The notes under the pieces: model-generated
What the model was told of the DNA's origin: nothing
Databases searched by the model: none
Seen by the model: the letters and a program-made list of their open reading frames with translations, nothing else
In this document: positions 31,221 to 42,418 of the stretch, piece after piece
Numbering within the stretch: position 1 is the first letter of the stretch
Layout: every line of letters begins with the position of its first letter
Assembly: GCA_037178625.1 (NCBI GenBank)
Contig: CM074127.1
Span: forward strand, 3,348,001 to 3,412,000
Direction of reading: 5' to 3'
DNA length: 64,000 bases
From: Skeletonema tropicum
Taxonomy: Eukaryota; Bacillariophyta; Thalassiosirophyceae; Thalassiosirales; Thalassiosiraceae
Made by a program: the position numbers and the translations under genes

Positions 31221-33842
31221 ATGTACATTGTAAAGCGAGACGGAAGACAGCAGAGCTGTCAATTTGATAAGATCCAGAGTCGCATCTCCAAGTTATGTTA
31301 CGGCCTCGATCAAAAGGTGAGAGTCTACGATTCTTATGATGGTGCATGTGAAAAAATTATATGTCATGACATGATGTATCTACAGTTATTAACGATCTGT
31401 GTTACTCTCTCCCTCTCTATTTAAGTTTGTCAATGAGGCCATCATCTCGCAAAAGGTAATCCAGGGAGTCTACCCCGGCGTCACCACCATAGAGCTCGAT
31501 GAACTTGCCGCACAAACCGCTGCATCATTTGCCACCCAACATCCCGACTATGCCATCCTCGCCGCCCGCATCGAGGTGTCCAACTTGCACAAAATGACAG
31601 AGAAATCGTTCTCAAAGGTTATGCACGCCTTCCGCAACTACAAACACCCCAAAACTGGCGAGACTGCCCCTCTAATCTCCGAAGAAGTCTACAATGTCAT
31701 CATGGCTAACAGAGACACACTTGACGGGTACATCATCCATGACAGAGACTTTGAATTCGACTACTTCGGCTTTAAGACCCTCGAAAAATCATACCTACTC
31801 AAAATTGATGGAAAGATTGCCGAGCGTCCTCAACACATGCTCATGCGTGTTGCCGTCGGCATCCACATGGATGACATTGACCGTGTAAAGGAAACATATG
31901 ATCTCCTCTCCCAAAGATACTTCACCCACGCGACACCCACCCTCTTCAACGCCGGTACACCAAACCCACAAATGTCTTCTTGCTTCCTCACTTGTATGAA
32001 GGCTGATTCCATCGATGGTATCTACGACACTCTCAAGAATTGCGCTATTATTTCAAAGTATGCCGGCGGCATTGGTATGTCTATCAGCAACATCAGAGCT
32101 AGCGCCAGTTACATTCGGGGCACCAACGGATCATCCAATGGCATTGTGCCAATGCTCCGTGTATTTAACAACACTGCTCGCTACGTTGATCAAGGAGGCG
32201 GAAAGCGTAAGGGAAGTATTGCTGCCTACATTGAGCCATGGCATGCGGACATCTTCGCATTCCTTGATTTGAGGAAGAACCACGGTAACGAGATGGAACG
32301 TGCCCGTGACCTTTTCTACGCCCTTTGGATTCCCGATCTTTTCATGGAGCGTGTACAAACTAACGGAGATTGGACCTTGATGTGTCCCAATGAGTGCAAG
32401 GGTCTCGAAAACTGCTGGGGAGATGAATTCAAAGCCCTTTACGAGAAGTATGAGCGTGAGGGCAAGGGACGTAAGACTATCAAAGCCCAACAGCTTTGGT
32501 TTGCTATCTTGGACTCACAGGTAGAGACTGGAACTCCGTACATGCTCTACAAAGATCACTGCAACAGGAAGTCGAACCAACAAAACCTTGGAACCATCAA
32601 GTGCTCCAACTTATGTACTGAAATCGTGGAGTACACCGCACCTGATGAAATTGCCGTGTGCAACTTGGCAAGTATCAGTCTTTCCAAGTTTGTGACTCCA
32701 GCTGGACATTTTGGGGAGGAGGGTCACTTTGATTTGGACAAACTCAAGGAAATCTCCAAGGTTGTGACAAGGAACTTGAACCGTGTCATTGACAACAATT
32801 TCTATCCCGTTGAGGAGGCGAAGAGGTCCAACATGCGTCATCGTCCCATTGGTATTGGTGTTCAGGGTTTGGCTGATGCTCTGCAAATGATGAAGCTTCC
32901 TTTTGACTCTGCTGAGGCTCGCAGCCTGTAAGTTTTTGTGATCAATTTAGACTGTTTTATCACGTCGCGATGAATTATTTCTCATGAAAGTGCATCTCCT
33001 CTCTTTACAGGAACAAGGATATTTTCGAAACAATCTACTTTGGAGCCTGCGAGGCAAGTATGGAACTTGCTCAGGCCGATGGAGCATATGAGACTTACAA
33101 GGGATCTCCTGCAAGCAAAGGGATTCTTCAATTCGATATGTGGGGTGTGGAACCAAGTGGTCGTTGGGACTGGTCGGGACTTAAGGATAAGATTGCAGAA
33201 CATGGAATGCGCAACTCTCTTCTCATGGCTCCTATGCCTACTGCCTCAACTGCTCAGATTTTGGGAAATAACGAGAGTACTGAACCATTCACTTCAAACA
33301 TGTACAACCGTCGTGTCCTTGCTGGAGAGTTCACTGTTGTGAACAAGCACCTCCTCCGTGAACTTACTGCCAATGGTTTGTGGACGGAGAAGGTTCGTAA
33401 CAAAATCATTGCCGACGGTGGATCAGTCCAGAATGTTGCTGAAATTCCTAAAAGCATCCGTGATGTGTACAAAACTGTTTGGGAAATCCCTCAAAGGGCA
33501 ATTTTGGATATGGCCGCTGACCGTGGTGCCTACATATGTCAGAGTCAGAGCATGAATGTTCATATCGGTGAACCCAACACATCCAAACTGACATCTATGC
33601 ACTTTTATGCTTGGAAGAAGGGCCTAAAGACTGGTATGTACTACCTTCGTACTAGACCTAAGGCTGATGCTATCCAGTTCACAGTCAACCAGGAGATGCT
33701 CGCAGAAACCAATCAAAACCCAGCTGAAAGCACACCTCGAAAGAGTCCTACCTCCGTTGCTAGTGGCAAGGTTACCGTGGAGTCAAAATTTGCAAGGCTT
33801 GCTATGAAGGATGAAGAAGAATGCCTGAACTGCGGTGCGTAA
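31221..33842 (+). CDS. RNR1: Ribonucleoside-diphosphate reductase large subunit
   Basis: Exons 31221-31316, 31426-32927 and 33011-33842 (introns 109 and 83 nt) give 809 residues, the usual R1 length. It reduces ribonucleotides to deoxyribonucleotides with the small subunit. Seen: N-terminal ATP cone ([19 protein letters not shown]), [19 protein letters not shown] with the first redox cysteine, the active-site triad in [10 protein letters not shown] (Asn, Cys, Glu), [10 protein letters not shown], the phosphate loop [15 protein letters not shown] and the C-terminal redox pair ECLNCGA. The codons are strongly biased toward C/G endings in the second exon, as in highly expressed genes. Upstream is a palindromic E2F-type site at 31097. 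Confidence 0.97.
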
Positions 33843-33950
33843 ATTCTTCACCAAGTGTTGGTCGAGTATTATGGGATTTTAGATATAGATATTATGCATG
33901 ATTATGAAGTAACTTTAAGTGTTTCACGTAGAAGAGTTTTCTTTCACCAT

Positions 33951-35018
33951 TTAGAAGGAGGCAATTAAGTTCAGCTCCTCCACTTCAATGTCAATGCTAC
34001 CAGCGATCCCTACTGAACCATTGCGACCTTCAAGGTCCATTCCGAGGACGAGTTCGGGATTGGGCACGTCAATATTTGTTTTCACTTCTACTTTGAAGCG
34101 TTCGTCTTCATCTAACTTTAGCACTGGTATGACAGAGAAACGTTGGTTACCATTGAAGGGTGATGAAGTGACACGACCGATTGCTCCAACATTGTTCTCT
34201 GTTCGGATACCAAATCTAACTCCACCTGACTTTCGCAGTGTTGAATACGCAGCGCACAAGTTGAAACGAGTAGCAGCACCAGCAGTGTTGGCACACGTCC
34301 AAGACTTTGAATATTCAACAAGAACATCATTCTCATCATCATCGTCGCTACTCTGAACTTCCTTTAGTGTTATACGACCATGTATGAGCTTGTCTTCACA
34401 GCAAGCTCTCAATCGCCAATAACCCCCTCTCAGCCGATGCGTTTCAAAGTCTGCACCTATTTTGAAAATCATTGGCATTCCAGGAACCGACCACGCTTTT
34501 CTCAACTTCAAAATTGTCACAGGATCACAATAGATGTTAATACGAGGTATACGAATCCCAGTTTTTGCTTCCGTCCAGGATCGAAGAGAATCAATATGAG
34601 CACCTAATCCAAACATCACTTTTGATTGATCGTCAGCTTGAGCGTGTTGATTTCTTCTTCTACGTCTCTTACGGATCTGCTCACGTTCATATCCCATATC
34701 ATCATACTCATCATCATCACCAAACAATGAAAACGCTGGAATGTTATCGTCTACGTTCGATTCTTTATGATCATCTTCTTGCTGATGTCTTCTTCGCGTA
34801 CGTGAGCGCCAACTACCCGAGCGACGTCTTTTAGCATCATTTGATCGGCGACGCTGGAACTGGTCACTTATTATTGGAATATCCCCTTCATCATTATTAG
34901 TTATTGAATAGGTATTACTTTTGTTGCCCGAATGCGGGCCAGTTGGCATGTTAGCTTGAGCAAGAAGAATGACATTTCCGATGAGGACAAGCAAACAACG
35001 TCGCATCTTGCTACGCAT
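33951..35018 (-). CDS. Signal-peptide protein with beta-rich C-terminal domain, unknown function
   Basis: 355 residues. A short signal peptide (RCLLVLIGNVILLAQA) is followed by a disordered, very basic and acidic linker (KRRRSGSWRSRTRRRHQQEDD; GDDDEYDDMGYER; RKRRRRRNQHAQADD). The last ~210 residues look like a beta-strand domain: alternating polar and hydrophobic stretches such as IRIPRINIYCDPVTILKLRK, RRLNCYWRL-like RGGYWRLRACCED, GGVRFGIRTENNVGAIGRV, RFSVIPVLKLDEDERFKVEV and the end IDIEVEELNLIASF. It recalls uncharacterised plastid or outer-envelope proteins of plants, but I cannot name a family. No plastid Phe motif is clear after the signal peptide. Confidence 0.7.
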   Translation of the reverse strand: MRSKMRRCLLVLIGNVILLAQANMPTGPHSGNKSNTYSITNNDEGDIPIISDQFQRRRSNDAKRRRSGSWRSRTRRRHQQEDDHKESNVDDNIPAFSLFGDDDEYDDMGYEREQIRKRRRRRNQHAQADDQSKVMFGLGAHIDSLRSWTEAKTGIRIPRINIYCDPVTILKLRKAWSVPGMPMIFKIGADFETHRLRGGYWRLRACCEDKLIHGRITLKEVQSSDDDDENDVLVEYSKSWTCANTAGAATRFNLCAAYSTLRKSGGVRFGIRTENNVGAIGRVTSSPFNGNQRFSVIPVLKLDEDERFKVEVKTNIDVPNPELVLGMDLEGRNGSVGIAGSIDIEVEELNLIASF

Positions 35019-35159
35019 CTAATTCTGCTTTACTAAGATATCCGCTATGGAAACTTGGTTGCTGTCCAGAGAGACTTTTGTCGGCTGTTGAAAGATACAA
35101 GATGATTGTGAGCACGACAGCGACGCAGCGTTGATTTTGCTTTTTGAATTTTTGCATGG

Positions 35160-35169
35160 AGCTTGGGTA

Positions 35170-35173
<4 letters not shown>
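35160..35173. repeat. Left copy of 14-bp target site duplication
   Basis: agcttgggtatttt, matching 35595-35608 exactly. Its final T bases merge into the T tract of the inserted element. Confidence 0.8.
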
Positions 35174-35200
<27 letters not shown>

Positions 35201-35594
35201 AAATAAGTGATTAGTTTAGGATGGTATTCAGGAGCTGTTTACTGGGCAAGCTGGATCTGAACTTGCCCATTTTAGGTAATAAGAGGAGTGCAGTCTAGGT
35301 ATCTCTAGTTCAGTGGCAAGTCCGCACTCCTCTTGTCACCTGTGCTAGGTGATGGTATGTTCCTCCTCCCTCCTACTCTCAACTGCCTCTCGACAGGTGA
35401 GAGTGAGAGTCCTCACTCAACCTCTGCCACCGCAGGGGTGGGGGAGAGGGGATTACTCCCCACTCCAGGTGTGCCAGTTGGACATCCCCGGCCCATTCTC
35501 AATGAGTGGCCGGATGCGGTGGTGCCTGTCCCTACTCCCTCTGAGCAGGAGGGAGTTTGCCCGGACTAGGGCAAGGGACATGCGTACCCGCACA
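35174..35594 (-). mobile_element. Retroposed non-coding element with poly(A) tail (SINE-like)
   Basis: Read on the minus strand, a ~400-bp unit ends in a long A tract (part of the T26 run at 35170-35195) and is flanked by a perfect 14-bp direct repeat. Poly(A) plus target duplication is the signature of target-primed reverse transcription. The body has no convincing protein frame and is rich in perfect hairpins: GGGCAAG/CTTGCCC (35244-35250 with 35262-35268), an 11-bp stem (35281-35291 with 35324-35334), TCACCT/AGGTGA (35336-35341 with 35347-35352) and ACTCCCT/AGGGAGT near 35535. It could be a SINE, a truncated LINE or a retrocopy of a structured RNA. No clear Pol III A/B boxes were found. 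Confidence 0.75.
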
Positions 35595-35608
35595 AGCTTG
35601 GGTATTTT
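35595..35608. repeat. Right copy of 14-bp target site duplication
   Basis: agcttgggtatttt, identical to 35160-35173, at the 5' (minus-strand) side of the retroposed element. Confidence 0.8.
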
Positions 35609-37904
35609 GAGCTATTGGCCTGCGCGCTCTATCCTCCCGCTCTTTTTTTTGTGAAAAACCACATCTCACGAAGACCTCTGCCTCGACATCAATGGAGCAG
35701 AGAGTCCATATCACAATTATTTGTGGATATAATTCATCGGTAATACTCTTTCTAGACCATATTTTGATGCAGAATCCAATGGTGTTTTCGGAAGTTTGCC
35801 AAATCTCTTCGTAACAAACGTATTTGCGACCACATCGTAGGCATCGATTTTTGGTCTATTTGGGTGGAAGCTGCAAATATTGTCATAGGGGGAATACAAT
35901 AATCGATTCATAAGGCCCCCCGCGGCACTCCCTGCTTTATATTGATATAGATGACCGATATGGGTGGTCATAACGCCATGGTATTTGCCTCGGCATTGCT
36001 AATAGGCCATGTCTCTTGAGGGTGTCATATTTTTATGATAGTGACCAGATTCATGTGTGGGCATGAAACCTCAATTGATGGTATTACCCTATGCAAGTAC
36101 ACATAATATTGCATTCTCCTAACTTAACAATCAATATGGTCCAGTGTCTATGTGATAACGCAAGGTTAAAGCTACCTTGCTCTTTATTATCTGCTGCGGC
36201 CTGTAACACATATATTATTATCAACATGTAACATAGAAGACATGGTAAGTGCTTGGTGAAGGTTGCGTCTACAATGATAATACAACCATTAAAATTAGGT
36301 TTATTACATGAATTTTGTTCTACATTGTTATTATTATGTTGATTGTTGAATAGGTCGACAGGAAGACACATGTTACACCCCAGATGCGTCCAATAGACTA
36401 TCTTTTCTTCTAGCTGACAAACCTCCTTCGATAATGTCGCCACACCCTCCATCCAGTGCAGTATTTCTCAACAAACGGTTGAAAACTCTAGTTCCAAATT
36501 GATACCTTCTACCTGCGGTTGCGTATATTGTTTGTTTGAGACCCTGTTCATCTTCTTTCAACAGCAGATTCGTTCCTTAGTGGATGCACAGAATGCCGCC
36601 TCTTTGACTCGATGATAGCAATGGAAATTACCGACTCCTTGCGAAGAGATGGCGCTGTTATCAACACTCACGTTGCCGCTGCTGCTGAATTGTAAGTCAC
36701 CCGACGCCTCAGATTGATTGCAAGCACCAAAACCGTAGTATTGGAGTGATGATGAAAGGAGTACCAGCAAAAGACAGCATCAATGACAGCCCATTAAAGT
36801 ATAATCCTCCTCACAAGCTTGTCAAAATATTGTTGCGTGTTCCCGCAGTCCTGATCATTATCTTGATCATTATCTCCTCCGCCGCTCAAAGTACAATATA
36901 ATGCCCTCCCTCAAAGTGTTGTGTAAGTAATAATTACTGACACAAGCTACCACAACATGGCCATAATGTCACCTGAGCCGCACCATATGGAGACAAGACG
37001 CCACTAGGTCCATCAAACCCACTATGTTGTCGTGTTGTAAATATAATCTCGCTCTATTTGTTGTATCATCCCCACACCTCTCCTCTTGTACGTTGTGCTG
37101 TATTTTTGCGATAAGCCACGCTGTATCGTTGGACAATCAAGGGGTCTCATATCGGCGGTTCCTCACGGATTAAAACGAAACCAACTCGTCAGTTATTGTT
37201 ATATCATCACTTCTATCGAATAGGGTAGTAATGGAAGAGTGAATATGGCCAAAAGGTCCTCTGTTCATGAGGGGGCCGGTGCATTGTTGCATTTTTTACA
37301 AAATAACGGTCACTTTGGGTAGGCGACACCCAAAATAAAGGCTCTGGGCGCTTTGGCAGAAATTCCTTCACGTCATGAGGTCATATCGGTCCACTGAGGA
37401 CATCGCCGCCGGCATTTAGTGATGCCGACCGACGTTCCGCTCCATACCATAGCCGCCGCCTCCGCCATGGTTCTGGTGTGCAAAGTGATCAAATTTTGAA
37501 AAGTGTGTGACACGGCTAGAAAAATGATGGAGGGGGCGCCCCGTTTCCCCGCTGGAGTGACCCCTGGAAAAGGCGCGCAGGCCAAGAAACCGAAAATACC
37601 CAAGCTCCATTTTTTTCACGATTTTGTTCGAGCTCCCTTTCTTAAACTTTGTCGTATCGGGTTTCACTTTCGTTGAATTTAATTTCTCCGAGGGTGCATT
37701 TCTCATCTCTGTTTTGCGCCAAGACACACGATAGATACTTACGCGACTCTTTCAGTCAACAAAGCTGAATGACGTATGTGCGCTCCCTGTGGCGTGTTCT
37801 CCCCCCAAGAGGTAGGCATCATCCGAACCCTGCTCGTCCGCCAATCTTCCCCTGCCCGCCCCCCCGTAGCAGTAGCCAACCTCTCTACAGGGACATTGTT
37901 TACC
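35609..37904. other. 2.3-kb region without a supported gene
   Basis: Open frames here are short and cross stops within a few dozen codons. Between 36370 and 36770 the minus strand has readable fragments (KQTIYATAGRRYQFGTRVFN; SLRKESVISIAIIESKRRHS) in different frames. These could be a relic of a coding sequence, but I cannot match them to a family. The last ~500 bp should hold the CbbX promoter. Confidence 0.45.
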
Positions 37905-39509
37905 ATGAAGTTCTCCTCAGCAGTATCCTTACTTTTCGTCGCCTCGGCGTCGGCCTTTGCACCCTCCTCTGTCGGACGTGTAAGTGATCTGAAGTCAAAT
38001 TGTATTCCTCTCCATAATATGTCGAATGACTGAGCAGAGATTCAGATGGTTGTAAATTTCGACCTATGACAAACAACAATCATTACTCCTTCCTCGATGG
38101 ATACGGCTGTATAAAATTATGGTTTTGATATGCCCATCTGAATGATATTTTAATGTTGCTGACTTCCTTTGTTTCTCCTCTCCTTCTACTTATCAAATTT
38201 GTATCACAATGCATATCTCACATCAAATCATAATAATAGGCCGCAACTCAAATTGCTGGTGGATCTAACCAGAACCCCTTCGGAAATGCCAAATCTCTTG
38301 AGTACACCGGTGGAGATGACCCAAATAACAGTAACTACGGCCGTCTTCAGGACAAATTGAACGAAGCTGACATTGAAAGGAGAAAGATCCAAGAGGAAGC
38401 TGAACGCAGGGAACGTGCTGCTGAGATTCGTCGTGAGGAACGTTTGGCCAAGATCGCCTACATGAACGACATGCCTGATAGTCAACCCGCTGGTACTGGT
38501 GAGTCAATAATAATATAGGGGTGGATTAGTGGGGTGAAGTGAGCAAACATATGGCACGACTGTTTTTATTTACATCTGACTGATTCTTCATTTCACTCTT
38601 TTTGATTTAGTTGACGAATTCATGTTCAAGGAGGGAGTTCAAGATCAACTTGACAAGCTCGACAACGACCTTGTTGGTCTTACAGCCGTCAAGCAACGTG
38701 TTAAGGAAATTGCTGCTCTTCTTGTCCTTGATAAGATGCGTCGTAAGCTTGGATTTGAAACTTCCGTCCCATCCCTTCACATGAGTTTCACTGGAGCTCC
38801 TGGAACCGGAAAGACCACTGTTGCCGTCCGTATGGGTCAGATTCTTGCAAAGATGGGATACGCCCGTCGTGGTCACGTCGTCCTCGCCACCCGTGACGAT
38901 CTTGTCGGACAATACGTTGGACACACTGCTCCTAAGACCAAGGAAATGATTAAGAAGGCTATGGGAGGTGTTCTTCTTGTTGATGAGGCTTACTACCTCT
39001 ACAACGCTGCCAACGATCGTGATTACGGTCAGGAGTCTATTGAAATTTTGCTCAATGTTATGGAAAACAACCAGGACGATCTTGTTGTTGCTGTTGCTGG
39101 ATACAAGGATAGAATGGACAAGTTCTTCTCTTACATCCCAGGTATGATGTCTCGTATTGGTAACCACATTGATTTCCCTAACTACTCCTCCGATGAGCTT
39201 GTGCAGATCGCTGGTGTTATGGCTAGAGACCTTGAATACGATATTGACCCAGATGCTTTCGATACTTTCAAGAATTACATTGAAGAGAGGATGAAGCTTC
39301 CATACTTCTCTAATGCTCGTACTGTACGTAACGCCATGGATCGCGCTCGTATGAACTCTGCTATCCGCACATTTGAGAAATATGCTATCGAAGGTGCCAA
39401 CGGAGGTATGTGTACTGTAGAAGATCTTAAGAATATTTCATCAGAGGATTTCCAAATCATTCTTGATGATATCTTGAGCTCTGATACCAGCAAGCGTATC
39501 TTCGCTTAA
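37905..39509 (+). CDS. cbbX: CbbX, red-type Rubisco activase, nuclear-encoded and plastid-targeted
   Basis: Three exons: 37905-37979, 38240-38498 and 38611-39509 (introns 260 and 112 nt), 410 residues. CbbX is an AAA+ motor that remodels red-type Rubisco to remove inhibitory sugar phosphates. The first exon encodes exactly the signal peptide and plastid motif, MKFSSAVSLLFVASASAFAP. A linker with a charged helix follows, then the AAA+ domain: Walker A GAPGTGKTT (about residue 172), GQYVGHTAPKT (pore-loop region), Walker B GGVLLVDEAYYLY, sensor 1 VVAVAGYKDRMD, Arg-finger region GMMSRIGNHIDFPNY and the sensor 2 segment FSNARTVRNAMDRAR. Codon use is strongly biased, which suggests high expression. 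Presequence exon and enzyme exons separated by introns suggest the targeting part was added by exon recruitment. Confidence 0.97.
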
Positions 39510-40074
39510 ATACGGGAAGCGTAACATGCAACAACTTGACGGTAAATGTTGATAGAGGGACACTGCTTGTGCAACGTGTGAATCTGTATGGGGAACAAAC
39601 GATCAACTAATGCTATGTCAATAGAGCTAGGTTGGTATAACTTTAGGTTATACTTATAAGTAAGGAATCAACCAGCAAATACGTTGCTCGAAAATTAACT
39701 TTTCCATGAACAACAGTCCTTCTCAAAGTGAGGCCCATCTTTTAAATATATTTGAATTTGAAAGTTGTAAGAAACTGTTCGTTCGCGCACCCACCATCAC
39801 GCACCTTCCTCAGACCTCTTTCCCTGCTATATGACCACGACTAACGTGCATCGGTTCCTCCTGTATGTGTTTGGCAGGATAGTTGATGAAAGCCTACATT
39901 TTTGTTATTAATTCCTACGTTACAATTCTACGTGAGCCTGTTTTCAGAAGAAAAATCTGCAGAATAACTGAGAACTGACAACTAACTCAGAGACACTCAA
40001 AAGATTGTTCTCCTTGAATCTCTGGGTGCCTGACACAACTCAAAAGTACAGAGGAGCTGTTCCAAGCAACAACC
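39510..40074. other. Intergenic region between CbbX and the GTPBP gene
   Basis: About 560 bp holding the CbbX 3' end and the upstream region of the GTPBP1/2-like gene. I see no other feature. Confidence 0.45.
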
Positions 40075-42296
40075 ATGTCGGGGCCAAACGCCCCCCTTTA
40101 CGCTAAGCGCTCTCTCAGAGTGATCAATGCGGAGTCTGATGTAAGTGATTCGCGTAGAGGGGCAGTTTTGCGCGATGCAGCTACATAATATTGTTTCTGA
40201 CATGTTGTGTTCTTTTGTACTGCCGTATCTTTAAATCTTAGGATGGCTCCACGGAGTACAAGCGGCAGGTCACAAACTCAGCACCTCACGCCTACACACC
40301 CTCGCAACGCAAATGTCCTACAGATTGGACGAAGGGCATGGTCGTTGCACGTATCATATTGGCGTGGAAGATGACGGATGTCATTCTATATTGGATTACA
40401 GTGCCGTTTCGGAATCTGCTTGGGTGTTGGAATCTATTGCCCGCAGCCTAAACGCGGTTGTCTTGGTGAGGAAGATGATTCAAAACGAAGTCGAGTTGGG
40501 CGATGATGGCAAGTTGAAGCTCGTGGAAAATGTCGATGACGTGCTAGTCGTGGAGGAGCCTCCGGTGTTAGGCAGTGGGATTGACAGTAGATTCAACTGT
40601 GAGGACGAAAAGGAAGAGAAGTCTTGTGGTGATGACGAGGAGGCGAGTAAGAAGAGGCGATTATCAGCTGCTGATGAGGCGTACACTCGATGCGAACTAA
40701 CCATTCAAAGAGTTGAGACTCACCTGTTAGATCCATCTCCCTTATCGCTATCCTCATTGTCACGAGGATCGTCATTCGCAGAAGGAGCCAAAGGAGCCGA
40801 GGAGGCATCTACGTTGAACAATTTGGAAAGATTGAAGTTAAGCTCTCCTGAATCAACTTCTTGCAACAAAGAAGAATCAAAGGCATCTGGTGAAGGCGTG
40901 GCGAATGCAGAAATGAATGACACTCAGCATACCGTCAATACTGTTGAGGAGACCCTTTCAACTCGCAATATTCGTGTCGCTGTTGTTGGTAACGTCGATG
41001 CTGGGAAGTCGACAATGATTGGCACTCTCACTACATCATTTCTTGATGATGGTCGCGGATCAAGCCGTACATCAATAATGAAACACAGACATGAAATTGA
41101 GAGTGGCAGAACGTCAACGTCTTCATCTCACCTATTGGGTTTCCGACATTCCGGAGAGCCAATTGCAGGAAGGGACAAAATTAGAGCGAACAAAATGAAG
41201 AGTGAAGATGAGATAGCAAGAGAGTCCTACCGCATCGTAACGTTAATGGATCTGGCAGGGCATGAGAAGTATCTGAAAACAACGATTCATGGGGTTAGCT
41301 CAGGATTTGCTGATTATGCCATTGTCTTAGTCAACAGTCGACACCCTCCGACTCACATGACTCAACACCACCTCAACTTGTGTTGCAGTTTTGGCATACC
41401 GGTTATTGTGGTCTTCACCAAAATCGACTGGTTGTCCAGAGCATGCACTTGCAACGTCCAAGAGTGAGGTAGCAAAGCTTCTGAAATCACCTGAGATAGG
41501 AAGGCGCCCTTATGCAATCAAAACAGAGCAAGATATCATTACATCGATGGGAAAGCTCCACACGTTGGCTCCGACTATTGATATCTCTTGTGTTACCGGA
41601 GAAGGATTGAACCTCCTTCGCAAAATGCTCTTTTCTTTACCCAAACGTCGCCGCCATGAAAAGAAAGTGGCTCGACCGTTTGAATTTTTGGTGGAAGATA
41701 CCTTTCTCAACGTGCCTGGAGTAGGTTCTGTAGTTTCTGGATTCGTTAATGCAGGCGAGCTCAATGTGGGTTCTAACTGTGAAGTGTATGTTGGCCCGAT
41801 CGATGACGGGACGTTTTTGAAGACAGTGGCGAAATCGGCTCACGTGGCAAGGATTAACACATCTCACATCACTGCTGGACAATCGGCTTGTCTTGCGTTC
41901 TCTTTGAACAAAGAGTTGAGGAAGAAGTTAAGGAGGGGTATGGTTGTGTTGCAAGAGAGTCCAACTGCGACGAAGGAATTTGATGCAGAGATTTGTGTAC
42001 TCAAGGGAGAAGGTACAACGATCAGGCGTTCATATCAGGCGTACGTTCACATATTGAACGTGAGACAGACTGCATTTGCACGTGAAATCGAAATCGTGAA
42101 CAACAATGCTCTGGGGTTACCGCCGAGTCATTACTCACAGGAAGATACTGAAGGCATAGTATTACGCCCCGGAAGTCGTGCAAAGGTTCGTTTTGAGTTT
42201 GCACAGCGCCCCGAATACATTCGGCCGGGAATGAGGATGCTTTTCAGAGATGGGCGAGTGAGGGGGGTTGGAATCATTACTGGAATTCCACAGTGA
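40075..42296 (+). CDS. GTPBP1/2-type translational GTPase (two frame breaks)
   Basis: GTPBP1/2 are EF-Tu-related GTPases linked to ribosome rescue and mRNA turnover. Exon 1 is 40075-40140 (MSGPNAPLYAKRSLRVINAE); intron 40141-40241 (101 nt, GTAAGT...TTAG); then the rest, about 706 residues. Seen: N-terminal signature RLDEGHGRCTYHIGVEDDG, P-loop VVGNVDAGKST, switch II MDLAGHEKY, the G4 motif FTKID and, across a frame break, GCPEHALATSKSEVAKLLKS, which matches KIDMCP...LLKSP of animal GTPBP1. EF-Tu-like beta domains follow (VGSVVSGFVNAGELNVG, YIRPGMRMLFRDGRVRGVG). Frame changes are needed at about 40284 (one base lost) and 41429 (one base gained). I take them as sequence errors; a programmed shift is less likely. 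Confidence 0.87.
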
Positions 42297-42418
42297 GCGA
42301 GCAATTCACTAATTTTCACGAATAATAATTTGTTTTTGTTTTAAGAAAACTACCTAGGCACAACAACCAGCAACATGACATATAACATTTCTTTTGCCCA
42401 CAATTCATATCTCTTCCT

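Noticed and set aside
35170..35195. T26 run as a Pol III terminator
   Set aside because: It abuts one copy of the target duplication and is explained as the complement of a retroposon poly(A) tail.
35333..35569. Pro/Gly-rich plus-strand open frame of 78 codons
   Set aside because: It lies inside the retroposed element, antisense to its poly(A) direction, and consists of hairpin-forming sequence.
36084..36770. Overlapping minus-strand open frames suggesting a gene
   Set aside because: Each is short and the text changes frame without splice signals; no start, stop or family could be supported. Possibly a relic.
37373..37727. Two overlapping minus-strand open frames upstream of CbbX
   Set aside because: They lie in the probable CbbX promoter, have no homology that I can see and do not agree in frame.
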